The notes under the pieces: model-generated | The model's database searches: none | Told to the model about the DNA's origin: nothing | What the model saw: only the letters and a program-made list of their open reading frames with translations | Made by a program: the position numbers and the translations under genes | NCBI GenBank assembly: GCA_025353725.1 | Contig: JANXOF010000074.1 | Span: 1-55,158, forward strand | DNA: 55,158 nt | DNA from: Polyangiaceae bacterium | Lineage (GTDB): Bacteria > Myxococcota_A > Polyangia > Polyangiales > Polyangiaceae | Direction: 5' to 3' | Shown: piece after piece, positions 54,362-55,158 of the stretch | How positions within the stretch are numbered: the stretch's first letter is position 1 | How the letters are laid out: every line of letters starts with the position of its first letter

Positions 54362-54988
54362 CTAACGGTTTGCGCTTTCGAGCGTGGCTAAGGGGGGCGC
54401 TCCGACGGAAGCCGTGTTGAGGTCTTCAGTGCCGTTGTAGATGTCGACGAGTGCGATTTTCGACTCAATCGCGCTGAACAGAACGTCACCTTCATGAAAG
54501 GCGCGGAAGGTCCACGTCGAGCCCTCGTCCGATCGCTCGAAGACCTCGACTCGTCGTTCACGCTGGGAAACCATGGCGTAACACCGAAGCGCTCGGATTT
54601 GCCTGTAGTAAGCAAACTTATCGCCCCGGTCGAAGGCCTCGTTCGAATCGGAGAGCACTTCGATGAGGGCCTTTGGATTCGTTGCAGTATCGGGGTCGGA
54701 TTTGCTCGATTCGGGCCTTCCGCAAATCACCGAGATGTCGGGATAAGCCGCGCTTTGCGAGCCTTCTGCACGAATGCGAGCATCCGAAGTAAACACTGTA
54801 CACAGAGTGCCGTCGAGCTGGTTGCCGAGATGCCTAATGAGGTTGGCCGCAATGCGCGCGTGCGCAAGGGTGCCGCCCGACATCGCAAACACTTCACCAT
54901 TCCAAAGCTCGTACTTCTGCTCGCTCGCATCATCGAAGGCCAAGTACGTCTCATAGCTCATCGGCACTTTGGAGGCGCCTTGCGTCAC
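54362..54988 (-). CDS. Uma2 family (DUF820) putative endonuclease
   Basis: The 208-aa protein is a canonical Uma2 member. It has MSYETYLAFD at the start, YELWNGEVFAMSGGT (E27), YPDISVICG (D84), LIEVLSDSNEAFDRGDKFAYYRQI (E110, K124) and a final strand set. These residues form the PD-(D/E)XK active site. The biological role of Uma2 proteins is not known; they are often present in many copies and near mobile DNA. No partner gene is adjacent. It is the second Uma2-type gene in the window and lacks the EGLxAGR repeats of the first. Confidence 0.85.
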   Translation of the reverse strand: MTQGASKVPMSYETYLAFDDASEQKYELWNGEVFAMSGGTLAHARIAANLIRHLGNQLDGTLCTVFTSDARIRAEGSQSAAYPDISVICGRPESSKSDPDTATNPKALIEVLSDSNEAFDRGDKFAYYRQIRALRCYAMVSQRERRVEVFERSDEGSTWTFRAFHEGDVLFSAIESKIALVDIYNGTEDLNTASVGAPPLATLESANR

Positions 54989-55061
54989 CTCCTCGACAGA
55001 CTAGCACTACTCCATCACCTTTTTCTTTCCATCGGTTCATCGCAGTGCTTCATAAGTCAGC

Positions 55062-55158
55062 GTGACCGCTCTCGTATCTGCGACGAAGGACCTCTGGGAA
55101 GCAAAGTTTGAGCGCTGGTTCGCGCCTTTCGATGCGGTTTTCAAGCACAAGGTGCGCC
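55062..55158 (+). CDS. 5' end of a gene cut by the window edge, possibly an IS701-like transposase
   Basis: From GTG 55062 the frame stays open to the window end and encodes about 32 residues, including KDLWEAKFERWFAPFDAVF. This pattern of aromatic and charged residues resembles from memory the N-terminus of IS701/IS4-group transposases. That would place an insertion sequence next to the decayed ars locus. The evidence is short and no terminal inverted repeat was identified. Confidence 0.4.
   Translation, partial: MTALVSATKDLWEAKFERWFAPFDAVFKHKVR

Overview
The window looks like a chromosomal segment of a high-GC member of the Myxococcota, most likely the Polyangia/Sorangiineae. This is inferred from strongly GC-biased third codon positions, a giant 3.2-kaa TPR protein, several Cys-anchored lipoproteins (one with a formylglycine-generating-enzyme-like fold), an FHA-GAF-adenylate cyclase signalling protein and a split NADH dehydrogenase locus. 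No rRNA, tRNA, CRISPR array or complete insertion sequence was seen.

Layout. 0.4-2.8 kb is an accessory patch: a tiny ORF overlapping an NPPW-type adenine DNA methyltransferase, then an RHH-antitoxin/PIN-toxin pair with a perfect operator palindrome on its start codon. 2.9-5.4 kb (minus) holds nadB followed by a CPBP-like membrane protein whose metal ligands are mostly gone. 5.5-10.9 kb (plus) is housekeeping: etfBA, then dnaX-ebfC-recR and ridA. 10.9-21.9 kb (minus) carries the giant TPR gene, a DUF374 acyltransferase and two small unknown genes. 22.0-24.1 kb has a diacylglycerol-kinase-like protein and a DUF952::DJ-1/PfpI fusion. 24.1-26.3 kb is a second accessory patch: a Uma2-type protein with an in-frame 24-bp tandem repeat, a 0.6-kb gene-free stretch with short direct repeats, and an MNT/HEPN pair whose HEPN gene is frameshifted. 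26.4-32.2 kb has a secreted lipoprotein, coaBC with a small upstream partner, ychF and a zinc-ribbon/TM2 membrane protein.

32.4-41.6 kb (plus) is a nuoEFJKLMN operon. NuoA-D and NuoG-I are absent, so complex I must be encoded at more than one locus. NuoL and NuoM carry unusual extensions. Two secreted lipoproteins follow. 44.3-49.8 kb (minus) is a tightly packed lonC-like, hisC and TPR-lipoprotein unit; the Lon-like protein keeps its Ser-Lys dyad but lacks a recognisable P-loop. 50-52 kb is the adenylate cyclase gene. 52.0-54.2 kb (minus) is a decaying arsenic locus: intact arsR, arsH with a nonsense codon and a frameshift, a truncated aquaporin, then a SAM methyltransferase. The right edge has a canonical Uma2 gene and the first codons of a possible transposase.

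The core genes cover respiration (etfBA, nuo), cofactor synthesis (nadB, coaBC), replication and repair (dnaX, ebfC, recR) and ribosome-linked GTPase/ATPase function (ychF). The most interesting accessory signals are the damaged HEPN and ArsH genes, the operator on the toxin-antitoxin start codon and the pseudo-ATPase Lon. No clearly new multi-gene system could be shown from sequence alone.
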